From: Noviherbaspirillum aerium
GTDB lineage: Bacteria > Pseudomonadota > Gammaproteobacteria > Burkholderiales > Burkholderiaceae_D
Assembly (NCBI RefSeq): GCF_008929045.1
Contig: NZ_VFAH01000010.1
Location: 1 to 64,000, forward strand
Direction of reading: 5' to 3'
Length of the DNA stretch: 64,000 nucleotides
The position numbers and the translations under genes were made by a program. This document shows, in pieces, positions 56,486-64,000 of the stretch. The first letter of the stretch is position 1. Each line of letters begins with the position of its first letter. The notes beneath the pieces are model-generated. The model was not told the origin of the DNA. It did no database searches and saw nothing but the letters and a program-made list of their open reading frames with translations.

Positions 56486-57436
56486 CTAGAATACCGGCAA
56501 AGTATCCGGCCCGCTTTCGCGCAGCACCCGCTTTGCTGCCTGGAATTCCGGGAACACCGATTGCACGGTCGCCCAGAAGCGCGGGCTGTGGTTCATCTCG
56601 CGCAGGTGCGACAGCTCGTGCGCCACCACATAGTCGATCATCGGCATGCCGAAATGCACCAGCCGCCAGTTGAGCCTGATCCTGCCGTCGGCCGTACAGG
56701 AACCCCATTGCGTGGTGGCGGACGACAGCGCGAACGACTTGTAGACGACGCCCAGCCGTTCGGCATAAACCGGCAGGCGCTCGGCGAAGATGCGCTTCGC
56801 TTCCGTCTGCAGCCAGCCCTGCACCCTGTCTTTCAGTTGCTGTTCGCCGGCGTCCGGCGGCAGGCTCACCGCGAGTTCTCGGGTGGCGGCATCGAAAGCA
56901 ATGCCGGCCGCCTGTGCGGACAGAATGCGCAGCGTGATGTCGGCGCCGAGATAGGGCAGGGTGGCGCCGTCGCACCATTGCATCTGCGGCTGCAGGCGGC
57001 GCGCGGAACGCTCGCGGCGCTCGCGCAGCTTGACGAGGATCCAGCGCTGCTTCTCGCGGATAGCGCTTTCAATTTCAGCAAGCGGCACCCAGCGCGGCGC
57101 GGTGATGCGCAGCCCGTCTTCATCAATCAGGAAACCGATGGTGCGCCGCTTGGAGCGCTGCAGACGGTATTCAAGAAGATGGTCGCCGATCTGCAGGCGG
57201 CGCCGTCCTGAGGATGATGAGGTCCCGCCGGGCGAGGCGGGCGGGGTGGACAGGATTGGCGACGCGGGCGCGGGAAACAATTCGGTTGCCGGCGCCTGGG
57301 GCATCTTTCCCGAGCCCGGCACATGCTTCGGCGCGGGCTGGTCCACCGTCGGCTGGGAAGGAGCGCCGGAAGAAAAGAAGTCGAGCTGCAGGGCGAGCTG
57401 TTGGGGTTCAGGCGGAGTCTGGCGTAGCAGCTTCAA
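56486..57436 (-). CDS. YgjP-like zinc metallopeptidase (DUF45/M48 family)
   Basis: A 316-residue protein whose C-terminal domain carries the zinc motif [16 protein letters not shown] (HExxH plus a downstream His), preceded by [16 protein letters not shown], the YgjP/WLM signature. The N-terminal 75 residues are Pro/Ser-rich and probably disordered. The start is uncertain: a TTG at 57436 keeps the LALQLDFF segment seen in relatives and overlaps plsC by 29 bases, while the first ATG is at 57304. The physiological substrate is unknown. Confidence 0.85.
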   Translation of the reverse strand: MKLLRQTPPEPQQLALQLDFFSSGAPSQPTVDQPAPKHVPGSGKMPQAPATELFPAPASPILSTPPASPGGTSSSSGRRRLQIGDHLLEYRLQRSKRRTIGFLIDEDGLRITAPRWVPLAEIESAIREKQRWILVKLRERRERSARRLQPQMQWCDGATLPYLGADITLRILSAQAAGIAFDAATRELAVSLPPDAGEQQLKDRVQGWLQTEAKRIFAERLPVYAERLGVVYKSFALSSATTQWGSCTADGRIRLNWRLVHFGMPMIDYVVAHELSHLREMNHSPRFWATVQSVFPEFQAAKRVLRESGPDTLPVF

Positions 57437-58193
57437 AGGAGTCGGTGACCTTGTGGTTGGCGTAGATGCCGGGCGAGGAAATCACCCGCATCTCGGATTC
57501 TATCCAATTTTCAACCTGTTGCATCAGCTCGGCCGGATGGCGCCCCTCGGAAGGGATCGGCTTGCCGATCGACACGGTGATCAGACCGGGCTTCTTGATG
57601 AAGGAATTCTTCGGCCAGCATTCGCCGGCGTTGAGCGCGATGGGCACGACCACCGCGCCTGTCTCGACCGCGAGCCGGCTGCCGCCGCTCTTGTACTTGC
57701 CCTGCGAGCCGACCTTCGAGCGCGTCCCTTCCGGGAACATGATGATCCACTGTCCGCTGGCAAGCCGTCTTTTGCCCTGCTCCACCACCTGGGCAAACGC
57801 ATCCTTGCTCTTGCTGCGGTCGATCGGGATCATGCGCAGCAATGCGATGCCCCAGCCGAAGAAGGGGATGTAGAGCAGTTCCTTCTTGAATACATAGACC
57901 AGCGGGCGCGGCATGGCATAGAACAGGAAGATGGTTTCCCACGCCGACTGGTGCTTGGACAGCAGGATGGCCGGGCTGTCGGGCAGGTTTTCCGCGCCCT
58001 TGATCCGGTAGCGGATGCCGCACACCACGCGCGCCGATCCGATGATGAACTTGTTCCAGAGACCGGTCATGTAATAGCGCTGGTTGTAGGGCAGCGGCGC
58101 GAACAGGAAGCACAGCGGCGCCCAGATGAGAGTGGCGACCAGCATCAGCAGGGCGAAGGCCAGCGAGCGCAGGAACAGAACGGGATGTGACAT
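57408..58193 (-). CDS. plsC: 1-acyl-sn-glycerol-3-phosphate acyltransferase
   Basis: PlsC acylates lysophosphatidic acid to phosphatidic acid at the inner membrane. The 261-residue protein starts with a hydrophobic segment (FLRSLAFALLMLVATLIW). The catalytic block is SKHQSAWETIF, an H-x4-E version of the usual H-x4-D, and FPEGTRSKVG is the glycerophosphate-binding motif. GGAG precedes the ATG at 58193. It overlaps the metallopeptidase gene. Confidence 0.92.
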   Translation of the reverse strand: MSHPVLFLRSLAFALLMLVATLIWAPLCFLFAPLPYNQRYYMTGLWNKFIIGSARVVCGIRYRIKGAENLPDSPAILLSKHQSAWETIFLFYAMPRPLVYVFKKELLYIPFFGWGIALLRMIPIDRSKSKDAFAQVVEQGKRRLASGQWIIMFPEGTRSKVGSQGKYKSGGSRLAVETGAVVVPIALNAGECWPKNSFIKKPGLITVSIGKPIPSEGRHPAELMQQVENWIESEMRVISSPGIYANHKVTDSFEAATPDSA

Positions 58194-58222
58194 TGACTCT
58201 CCAGAAACCAAAAACCAGAAAC

Positions 58223-58243
58223 GGCCGGTTTTCCGGCCTTTTT
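58223..58243 (+). terminator. Hairpin with T-run between gmhB and plsC
   Basis: Stem GGCCGG/CCGGCC with a TTTT loop, followed on the plus strand by TTTTT. The neighbouring genes run on the minus strand, where the hairpin is followed by GTTTCTGGTTTTT, so it may partly terminate the glyQS-gmhB transcript before plsC. Confidence 0.5.
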
Positions 58244-58245
58244 AC

Positions 58246-58833
58246 TCAAGCGGCGGCAACGCCCGCGCTAGTCGTGCTTGTTGTGCTTGTTGTGCTCGTT
58301 GTCTTAAGCAGGTGATCGACCACGGCGGCAAGATCGGGGTGGATGGTGGTGCCCGGCGGCAGGCCGCCCTTGCTGCGCGTGCTTTCACCCTTGCCGGTCA
58401 GGACCAGGTAGGGAACGCAGCCGACCATGAAGCCGGACTGGAGGTCGCGCAGCGAATCGCCTACCGTCGGCACGCCCTTCAGATTGACATTGAAGCGCGC
58501 CGCGATGTCCTGCAGCATGCCCGGCTTGGGCTTGCGGCAGTCGCAATTGTCATCGGCCGAATGCGGGCAGAAGAAGATGGCGTCGATATCGGCGCCGGCC
58601 TGCTGCGCCGCGATATGCAGCTTCTGATGGATGGCATTGAGCGTGACGATGTTGAACAGGCCGCGCGCAATGCCCGACTGGTTGGTCGCCACCACGACGC
58701 GATAACCGGCCTGGTTGAGCCGGGCGATCGCTTCCAGCGAACCGGGAATCGGCACCCATTCCTCCGGCGACTTGATGAACTCGTCGGAATCCTGGTTGAT
58801 CACGCCGTCGCGGTCGAGGATGATCAGCTTCAT
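58246..58833 (-). CDS. gmhB: D-glycero-beta-D-manno-heptose-1,7-bisphosphate 7-phosphatase
   Basis: GmhB dephosphorylates heptose bisphosphate in ADP-heptose synthesis for the LPS core. The 195-residue HAD enzyme has the catalytic LILDRDGVINQDS (Asp 7 and Asp 9), VVATNQSGIARG, the zinc site CPHSADDNCDCRKPKPGM and GDSLRDLQSG. The C-terminal tail is odd: TTSTTSTTSTTSAGVAAA, encoded by a 9-base tandem repeat, is beyond the normal end of the fold. It starts 2 bases after glyS. Confidence 0.94.
   Translation of the reverse strand: MKLIILDRDGVINQDSDEFIKSPEEWVPIPGSLEAIARLNQAGYRVVVATNQSGIARGLFNIVTLNAIHQKLHIAAQQAGADIDAIFFCPHSADDNCDCRKPKPGMLQDIAARFNVNLKGVPTVGDSLRDLQSGFMVGCVPYLVLTGKGESTRSKGGLPPGTTIHPDLAAVVDHLLKTTSTTSTTSTTSAGVAAA
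58274..58300. repeat. 9-base tandem repeat in the 3' end of gmhB
   Basis: GTGCTTGTT repeated at 58274-58282, 58283-58291 and, with one change, 58292-58300. It encodes Thr-Thr-Ser units in the GmhB tail and keeps the frame, so copy number could vary without harm. Confidence 0.8.
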
Positions 58834-58835
58834 GA

Positions 58836-60920
58836 TCAGGCGGCCAGCTTCGAGATGTCCGCGACCCGGTTCATCATGCCGTGCAGGTCCGACAGCAGCG
58901 CGATGCGGTTCTTGCGCAGCTGTTCGTCTTCGGCCATCACCATGACGTCATTGAAGAAGGCATCGACATTGTTGCGCAGCTGGGCCAGGGACTTCAGCGT
59001 GCCGGCGAAATCGCCCCTGGCGAAGGCGGCATCGACCTGCGGCTTGAGCTGCGACATCGCCGAGTACAGTCCTTCTTCGGCGCTTTCCTTCAACAGGTCG
59101 CGGTGCACGCCGGCTGTCGCGCCGTCGGTCTTCTTCAGGATGTTGGCGATGCGCTTGTTGGCGGCGGCCAGCGATTCGGCTTCCGGCAGCGCGGCGAAGG
59201 CTTTCACCGCATCGAGGCGCTCGAGGATGTTGTCGAGACGGTCGGGATTCTGCGCAACGACGGCTTCGATCTCGTTCTGCGCATAACCGCGCTCGCGCAG
59301 CAGGCCGCGCAGGCGGTCGAGCATGAAGGCGAACACGTCGCCGGTGGCATCCTTGAAATTCGCGTTGCCGGCGAACAGCTGGGCGGCATCGCGCAGCAGG
59401 CTGGTCAGGGACAGCGGCAGGCGCTTTTCCACCAGCATGCGCAGCACGCCGAGGGCATGGCGGCGCAGCGCGAACGGGTCCTTGTCGCCGGTCGGCTGCA
59501 GGCCGATGCCCCAGATGCCGACCAGGGTTTCCAGCTTGTCGGCGAGGGCGACCACGGTGCCGGTCTGCGTCGAGGGCAGCGCATCGCCGGCAAAGCGCGG
59601 CTGGTAATGCTCCGAGGCCGCCAGCGCGACTTCCTCCGGCTCGCCGTCATGGCGCGCATAGTAAGTGCCCATGATGCCTTGCAGTTCGGGAAATTCTCCG
59701 ACCATGTCGGTCAGCAGGTCGGCCTTGGCCAGCAAGGCGCCGCGTTCGGCGAGCGCCACGTCGGCGCCCAGCGCGGCGGCAATCTTGCCGGCCAGCGCCT
59801 TCACGCGTTCCGTGCGCTGGCCCTGGGTGCCGAGCTTGTTGTGGTAGACCACGTTGCCCAGGCCGGGCAGGCGGTCGGCCAGCTTCTTTTTCTTGTCCTG
59901 CTCGAAGAAGAACTTCGCATCCGACAGGCGCGGGCGCACCACGCGCTCGTTGCCGCCGATGATGTGCTGCGGGTCGCTGGTCTCCAGATTGGAGACGATC
60001 AGGAAGCGCGAGCGCAGCTTGCCGCCGGCATCGGTGAGGGCGAAGTATTTCTGGTTGGTCTGCATCGTCAGGATCAGGCATTCCTGCGGCACGCTCAGGA
60101 AGGCATCCTCGAAGCGGCATTCATAGACCACCGGCCATTCGACCAGGGCGGTGACTTCGTCGAGCAGCGATTCCGGCATCAGCACCTGGTCGCCATTGGC
60201 CTTGTCCTGCAGCGAGGCGCGGATGCGTTCCTTGCGCGCGGCCACGGACGAGACGATGCGGCCCCTGGCTTCGAGCGTGTCGGCATAGGCGTCGGCATGA
60301 TCGATCTGCAGTTCGCCGGCGCAGAGAAAACGATGGCCGAGGGTGACGCGGCCGGCCGCAAGGCCGAGCGCGGTCACCGGGACCACATCGGCGCCATGCA
60401 GCGCGATCAGCTTGTGCGCCGGGCGGACGAACTGCACGGTTTCGCCGTCGGGACGCTGGTAGCTCATCAGTTTCGGGATCGGCAGCTTGCCCAGCGTTTC
60501 CTCGAGCGCGGCCTGCAGGCCGGCCTGCAGATTCGAGCCCGGGGCGGTGTAGGTGTAGAAAAAGCTTTCCGCCTTGCCGTCGGAGGCACGCTCCAGGTCG
60601 CTGATCTTGAGATCCGGGAAGCCGAGCGCGGCCAGCTTCTTGGCCAGCGGCGCGGCCGGATTGCCGTCCTTGTCGAGCGCGACCGAGACCGGCAGCACCT
60701 TTTCGCGGATGGATTTGTCCGGCGAGGTGGCGCGAACGCCGGTGATCGATACGGCCAGGCGGCGCGGCGTCGCATAGGCGGTGGCCTTGGCGTCGGCGTC
60801 GATGAAATCGCGCGCCTTCAGGCCGTTGAGAATGCCGGCGGCGAAAGCGTCGCCCAGTTTTGCCAGCGCCTTCGGCGGCAGTTCTTCGGTGAGCAGTTCG
60901 ACTAAGAGTGTTTGGTTCAT
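58836..60920 (-). CDS. glyS: Glycyl-tRNA synthetase beta subunit
   Basis: The 694-residue beta subunit of the alpha2beta2 bacterial glycyl-tRNA synthetase, responsible for tRNA binding. It starts [19 protein letters not shown] and includes RPLKFxx-type domains such as [11 protein letters not shown]-like [13 protein letters not shown] and the HD-like segment [20 protein letters not shown]. The C-terminal anticodon-binding domain ends [20 protein letters not shown]. It is 141 bases after glyQ and 2 bases before gmhB. Confidence 0.96.
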   Translation of the reverse strand: MNQTLLVELLTEELPPKALAKLGDAFAAGILNGLKARDFIDADAKATAYATPRRLAVSITGVRATSPDKSIREKVLPVSVALDKDGNPAAPLAKKLAALGFPDLKISDLERASDGKAESFFYTYTAPGSNLQAGLQAALEETLGKLPIPKLMSYQRPDGETVQFVRPAHKLIALHGADVVPVTALGLAAGRVTLGHRFLCAGELQIDHADAYADTLEARGRIVSSVAARKERIRASLQDKANGDQVLMPESLLDEVTALVEWPVVYECRFEDAFLSVPQECLILTMQTNQKYFALTDAGGKLRSRFLIVSNLETSDPQHIIGGNERVVRPRLSDAKFFFEQDKKKKLADRLPGLGNVVYHNKLGTQGQRTERVKALAGKIAAALGADVALAERGALLAKADLLTDMVGEFPELQGIMGTYYARHDGEPEEVALAASEHYQPRFAGDALPSTQTGTVVALADKLETLVGIWGIGLQPTGDKDPFALRRHALGVLRMLVEKRLPLSLTSLLRDAAQLFAGNANFKDATGDVFAFMLDRLRGLLRERGYAQNEIEAVVAQNPDRLDNILERLDAVKAFAALPEAESLAAANKRIANILKKTDGATAGVHRDLLKESAEEGLYSAMSQLKPQVDAAFARGDFAGTLKSLAQLRNNVDAFFNDVMVMAEDEQLRKNRIALLSDLHGMMNRVADISKLAA

Positions 60921-61061
60921 ATGTTTGCCGTCGTGCCGGCACGGTGCCGGCCTATCTGTCTATACGGGTATCTTCTTCATGCCACTGCCGCAGGCACATT
61001 CATGCGCATCGCGGCCTGCCGCTGCGCAGGAGCTTGCGGCCATGGTGCATGCCTCATGCCT

Positions 61062-61973
61062 TCAAGCCGCCTGGCGGCTATCTCCGCACATCGGGAAGCC
61101 GAGCTTCTCCCGCGATTCGTAGTACGCCTGCGCGACTGCGCGCGACAGGTTGCGGATGCGGCCGATGTAGGCGGCGCGCTCGGTCACCGAAATGGCGCCG
61201 CGCGCATCGAGCATGTTGAAGGTATGCGCCGCCTTCAGGATCATTTCATAGGCCGGCAGGGCCAGCGGCACTTCCATCAGGCGCTTGGCTTCGGATTCGT
61301 AATTGCCGAACAGCGAGAACAGGAATTCGGTGTTGGAGTGCTCGAAGTTGAAGGTGGACTGCTCGACTTCATTCTGGTGGAAGACGTCGCCGTAGGTCAG
61401 GCGCTTGGTGACGCCGTTTTCCTGCCATTCGGTCCAGACCAGGTCGTAGACGTTTTCCACGCCCTGCAGGTACATTGCCAGGCGTTCGATGCCGTAGGTG
61501 ATTTCGCCGAGCACCGGCTTGCAGTCGAGGCCGCCGACCTGCTGGAAATAGGTGAACTGGGTCACTTCCATGCCGTTGAGCCAGACTTCCCAGCCGAGGC
61601 CCCAGGCGCCCAGCGTCGGATTTTCCCAATCGTCCTCGACGAAGCGCACATCGTTCTGTTTCAAGTCCAGGCCGAGCGCCGCGAGCGAGCCGAGATACAG
61701 ATCAAGGATGTTTTCCGGCGCCGGCTTGAGCACGACCTGGTACTGGTAGTAGTGCTGCATGCGGTTGGGGTTTTCGCCGTAGCGGCCATCCTTTGGGCGG
61801 CGCGAGGGCTGCACATAGGCGGCGCGCCAGGGCTCCGGTCCGATTGCGCGCAGGAAGGTGGCGGTATGCGAGGTGCCGGCGCCGACTTCCATGTCGTAGG
61901 GCTGGAGCAGGGCGCAGCCTTGCGCATCCCAATATTCCTGTAGCTTGAGAATGACTTGTTGAAATGTGAGCAT
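61062..61973 (-). CDS. glyQ: Glycyl-tRNA synthetase alpha subunit
   Basis: The 303-residue alpha subunit holds the class II catalytic core for glycine activation. Family marks are [59 protein letters not shown] and [15 protein letters not shown]. It lies 65 bases after lnt on the same strand; a hairpin spans the lnt stop just upstream. It pairs with glyS. Confidence 0.96.
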   Translation of the reverse strand: MLTFQQVILKLQEYWDAQGCALLQPYDMEVGAGTSHTATFLRAIGPEPWRAAYVQPSRRPKDGRYGENPNRMQHYYQYQVVLKPAPENILDLYLGSLAALGLDLKQNDVRFVEDDWENPTLGAWGLGWEVWLNGMEVTQFTYFQQVGGLDCKPVLGEITYGIERLAMYLQGVENVYDLVWTEWQENGVTKRLTYGDVFHQNEVEQSTFNFEHSNTEFLFSLFGNYESEAKRLMEVPLALPAYEMILKAAHTFNMLDARGAISVTERAAYIGRIRNLSRAVAQAYYESREKLGFPMCGDSRQAA

Positions 61974-62022
61974 CGTGTGGTGGCCGGCGGCGAAGACGCG
62001 CCGGCATCAAAGAGGGGAAATT

Positions 62023-62053
62023 GCCAAAACCGTAGATTTTAGCGGGTTTTGGC
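62023..62053 (-). promoter_or_regulatory. Hairpin spanning the lnt stop codon
   Basis: GCCAAAACC at 62023-62031 pairs perfectly with GGTTTTGGC at 62045-62053, with the lnt TAA stop inside the loop. It stands 50 bases before the glyQ ATG. On the minus strand it is followed by AATTTCCCC rather than a T-run, so attenuation is possible but unproven. Confidence 0.4.
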
Positions 62054-63616
62054 GGCATGAGGCGCATTCTTGCCGCCCCGGCGGGTGCGCCATGCAGCCA
62101 CGCCCAGCGCCAGCAGCGCGGCGATGACGGCCGGATAATTGCCAAGCCGGCTATAGGGCGTCAGGCCGGTATAGCCTTGCACCTTCGCATCGAGTTCGCC
62201 CTGGGTGAAAGGCTCAAGCCGGGCAATCACTTCGCCGGTGGGCCCGACATGGGCGGTCGCGCCGGTATTGGTGGCGCGCAGCATTGGCCGGCCGGTTTCG
62301 ATCGCCCGCAGCTGCGAGATTTGCAGATGTTGAGGCAATGCAATGGAGTCGCCGAACCAGGCGATGTTCGACATGTTGAGCAGAATGGTGGCTTGCGGCA
62401 TGCCGGCAGCCTCGCCGGCCGACAGCTGCGCGGCAATCTCTTCGCCGAACAGATCTTCATAGCAGATGTTGGGCATCACCCATTGCTCCTTTACCGCGAA
62501 CGGCTTCTGCAAGAGCCTGCCGCGATTGAAGTCGCCGAGCGGGATGTGCATCATGTCGACAAACCAGCGGAAGCCGGGCGGAATGAATTCACCGAAGGGC
62601 ACCAGGTGGTGCTTGTCATAACGATACGGCTCGGCGGCGGGCGCAGATGCAGATGCCGGTCCCAGTCCCAGCACGCTGTTTGCATACTGGCGCGGGCCGT
62701 CGCTGACCGGTATGCCGAGCGCGATATGGCTGTTCGACCGGCGCGCGAAATCCGTCAGCAGGCCGAGGTAGTCCGGCGGCAGCTGCGTCGACAGCAGCGG
62801 AATCGCGGTTTCCGGCGTGGCGATCAGGTCCGCCGGACGGCGTGTGATCGAGGTGTGATACAGCGCCAGGCTGGCCTGCAATTGTTCAGGCGCGAATTTC
62901 ATTTCCTGGGGCACATTGCCCTGCAGCAGTCGCACCGAGATCGGCGCGCCATGGGGCGTCGTCCACTGGACCTGCTTGAGGAGGAAACCGGCGCCGAGCA
63001 AGGCCAGCGCCAGTCCGGCCGGCAGCGCCCGCCCGCCTGCGCACAGCAGGGCGATGCAGCCGGCAATCACGGCGGAAATCAGGGCCAGGCCATAGACGCC
63101 GACGACAGGCGCATAGCCGGCCAGCGGTCCATTGGTATGCGCATATCCCGCGCTTACCCAGGGGAAACCGGTGAAGATCCAGCCGCGCAGCCATTCCGCC
63201 AGCGTCCACACCGCCGGCAGCAGCAGCAGGGCGGTGACCGGCGCGCCGAGCGAGCCGCGCCGTCTCAGCCAGCCGGCCAGGCCGAAGCCAAGTGCCGCAT
63301 AGGTGCTGAGGGCCACTGCCAGCAGGACCACGGCCAGCGCCGCCATCCAGCCGGGCATGCCGCCGTAGCGGTGCATGCTGATGTACAGCCAGTGCACTCC
63401 GGCAATCAGTATGCCGGAACTGTATGCCGATCCGATCCATGCGCTCTGCGCAAAACCCGAGGCGCGCAAGACCAGAACGAATGCCACTGCCAGCGTCAAT
63501 ATCTGCAGCGGCCAGAAGCCGAACGGCGCGAAGGCGAACACGGTCAGCGCGCCGGCGGCGAGGGCGGCCAGAGGGGGAAGCAGGCGGGAAAGGAATGAAG
63601 CGGGGCGGTGGTTCAC
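62039..63616 (-). CDS. lnt: Apolipoprotein N-acyltransferase
   Basis: Lnt adds the third acyl chain to bacterial lipoproteins at the inner membrane. The 525-residue protein has about seven membrane helices in its first 210 residues and a nitrilase-like periplasmic domain with the catalytic triad Glu in LIATPETAIPLL, Lys in YDKHHLVPFGE and Cys in PNICYEDLFG. The start is a GTG at 63616. It lies 143 bases after corC, the usual corC-lnt order. Confidence 0.95.
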   Translation of the reverse strand: MNHRPASFLSRLLPPLAALAAGALTVFAFAPFGFWPLQILTLAVAFVLVLRASGFAQSAWIGSAYSSGILIAGVHWLYISMHRYGGMPGWMAALAVVLLAVALSTYAALGFGLAGWLRRRGSLGAPVTALLLLPAVWTLAEWLRGWIFTGFPWVSAGYAHTNGPLAGYAPVVGVYGLALISAVIAGCIALLCAGGRALPAGLALALLGAGFLLKQVQWTTPHGAPISVRLLQGNVPQEMKFAPEQLQASLALYHTSITRRPADLIATPETAIPLLSTQLPPDYLGLLTDFARRSNSHIALGIPVSDGPRQYANSVLGLGPASASAPAAEPYRYDKHHLVPFGEFIPPGFRWFVDMMHIPLGDFNRGRLLQKPFAVKEQWVMPNICYEDLFGEEIAAQLSAGEAAGMPQATILLNMSNIAWFGDSIALPQHLQISQLRAIETGRPMLRATNTGATAHVGPTGEVIARLEPFTQGELDAKVQGYTGLTPYSRLGNYPAVIAALLALGVAAWRTRRGGKNAPHAAKTR

Positions 63617-63759
63617 GCGGATTTTTCTTGTTGGTTCATCGGGCCCATGCGCTACCCGGCATGTGCGAAGGTGGGGAGAGCGGGGTGGCCGCGATGATCA
63701 TGACGGCCGCGGTAGCCGAGGCGGTCATTGAACAGGCACGCACGCCGGCAGCGGCGCTG

Positions 63760-64000
63760 TCAGGACACCACTTCCACGCGCGCTTCCGGCAGCTTTTCGA
63801 CCAGGAGCACATGTACCTGGCGCGCATCGGCCCGCAGGACTTCGAAGCGGAGATTGTCGATATCGAAGATGTCGGCCTTGCGCGGCACGCGTCCGAGATG
63901 ATTGGCGACCAGTCCGCCGATGGTGTCCACATCTTCGTTGGAGAAGTTGACCCCCATCGATTCATTGAACTGTTCGATCTCGGTGAGCGCCTTGACGCGC
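63760..64000 (-). CDS. corC: CorC/HlyC-family transporter, C-terminal fragment (runs off the right edge)
   Basis: The frame is open from the window edge to its stop at 63760, about 80 codons. Visible sequence RVKALTEIEQFNESMG then TIGGLVANHLGRVPRKAD and ARQVHVLLVEK is the C-terminal CorC_HlyC (transporter-associated) domain. CorC proteins combine membrane helices, CBS domains and this domain and are linked to magnesium and cobalt efflux. The internal Met at 63957 is not the start. Adjacent lnt supports the assignment. Confidence 0.9.
   Translation of the reverse strand, partial: RVKALTEIEQFNESMGVNFSNEDVDTIGGLVANHLGRVPRKADIFDIDNLRFEVLRADARQVHVLLVEKLPEARVEVVS

Overview
The window looks like a chromosomal segment of a betaproteobacterium, order Burkholderiales, most likely near Oxalobacteraceae (Herbaspirillum, Noviherbaspirillum or Massilia type). 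This rests on the high-GC codon use, the protein sequences and the gene neighbourhoods: amgK-murU beside lptD-surA-pdxA-ksgA, lnt beside corC, glyQS-gmhB-plsC, and pntA as one fused gene. It is mostly core genome. I see no phage, insertion sequence, CRISPR array, rRNA or tRNA. Accessory signals are confined to the left edge (a probable VgrG start) and to several intergenic repeat elements.

Layout. 1-0.45 kb: N-terminus of a probable type VI secretion VgrG, cut by the edge. 0.7-7.7 kb: a PduO-type cobalamin adenosyltransferase, a D-lactate dehydrogenase-like flavoenzyme, a LysR regulator and the glycolate oxidase operon glcDEF. 8.1-10.5 kb: a diguanylate cyclase with several PAS domains, one of which is a LOV (blue-light flavin) domain. 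10.6-11.7 kb: lrgAB. 11.8-16.5 kb: glutathione peroxidase, pilU and pilT on the minus strand, then yggS-proC and a DUF883 membrane-anchor protein. 16.6-22.0 kb: ubiA and the glycerol-3-phosphate ABC importer ugpBAEC, with a REP pair inside the operon. 22.2-25.6 kb: oxyR and recG. 25.8-31.5 kb: queA-tgt-yajC-secD-secF. 31.6-35.2 kb: redox group of cytochrome b, cytochrome c', MarR, two YceI proteins and cytochrome b561. 35.5-37.7 kb: purB and a glutathione transferase. 38-39.8 kb: iron group bfr, bfd, an unknown gene and hemP with a Fur-box candidate. 40.2-45.2 kb: mnmA-nudJ and pntAB. 45.4-49.8 kb: ubiH-pepP-murU-amgK. 49.9-55.5 kb: lptD-surA-pdxA-ksgA. 56-64 kb: a minus-strand run corC-lnt-glyQ-glyS-gmhB-plsC-metallopeptidase-gloA.

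How the genes fit together. The first 12 kb suggests handling of small 2-hydroxy acids (glycolate, D-lactate), with lrgAB as a possible carrier and the LOV-GGDEF protein as a signalling neighbour. The 31.6-35.2 kb and 38-39.8 kb groups serve electron transfer and iron/haem handling. The 45-64 kb half is an envelope block: peptidoglycan recycling, outer-membrane protein and LPS assembly, heptose and phospholipid synthesis, and lipoprotein acylation. The most interesting signals are the LOV-GGDEF protein with its substituted signalling glutamine, the REP pair between ugpB and ugpA, and a family of hairpin-like intergenic elements with a clear 162-bp member at 55731-55892.
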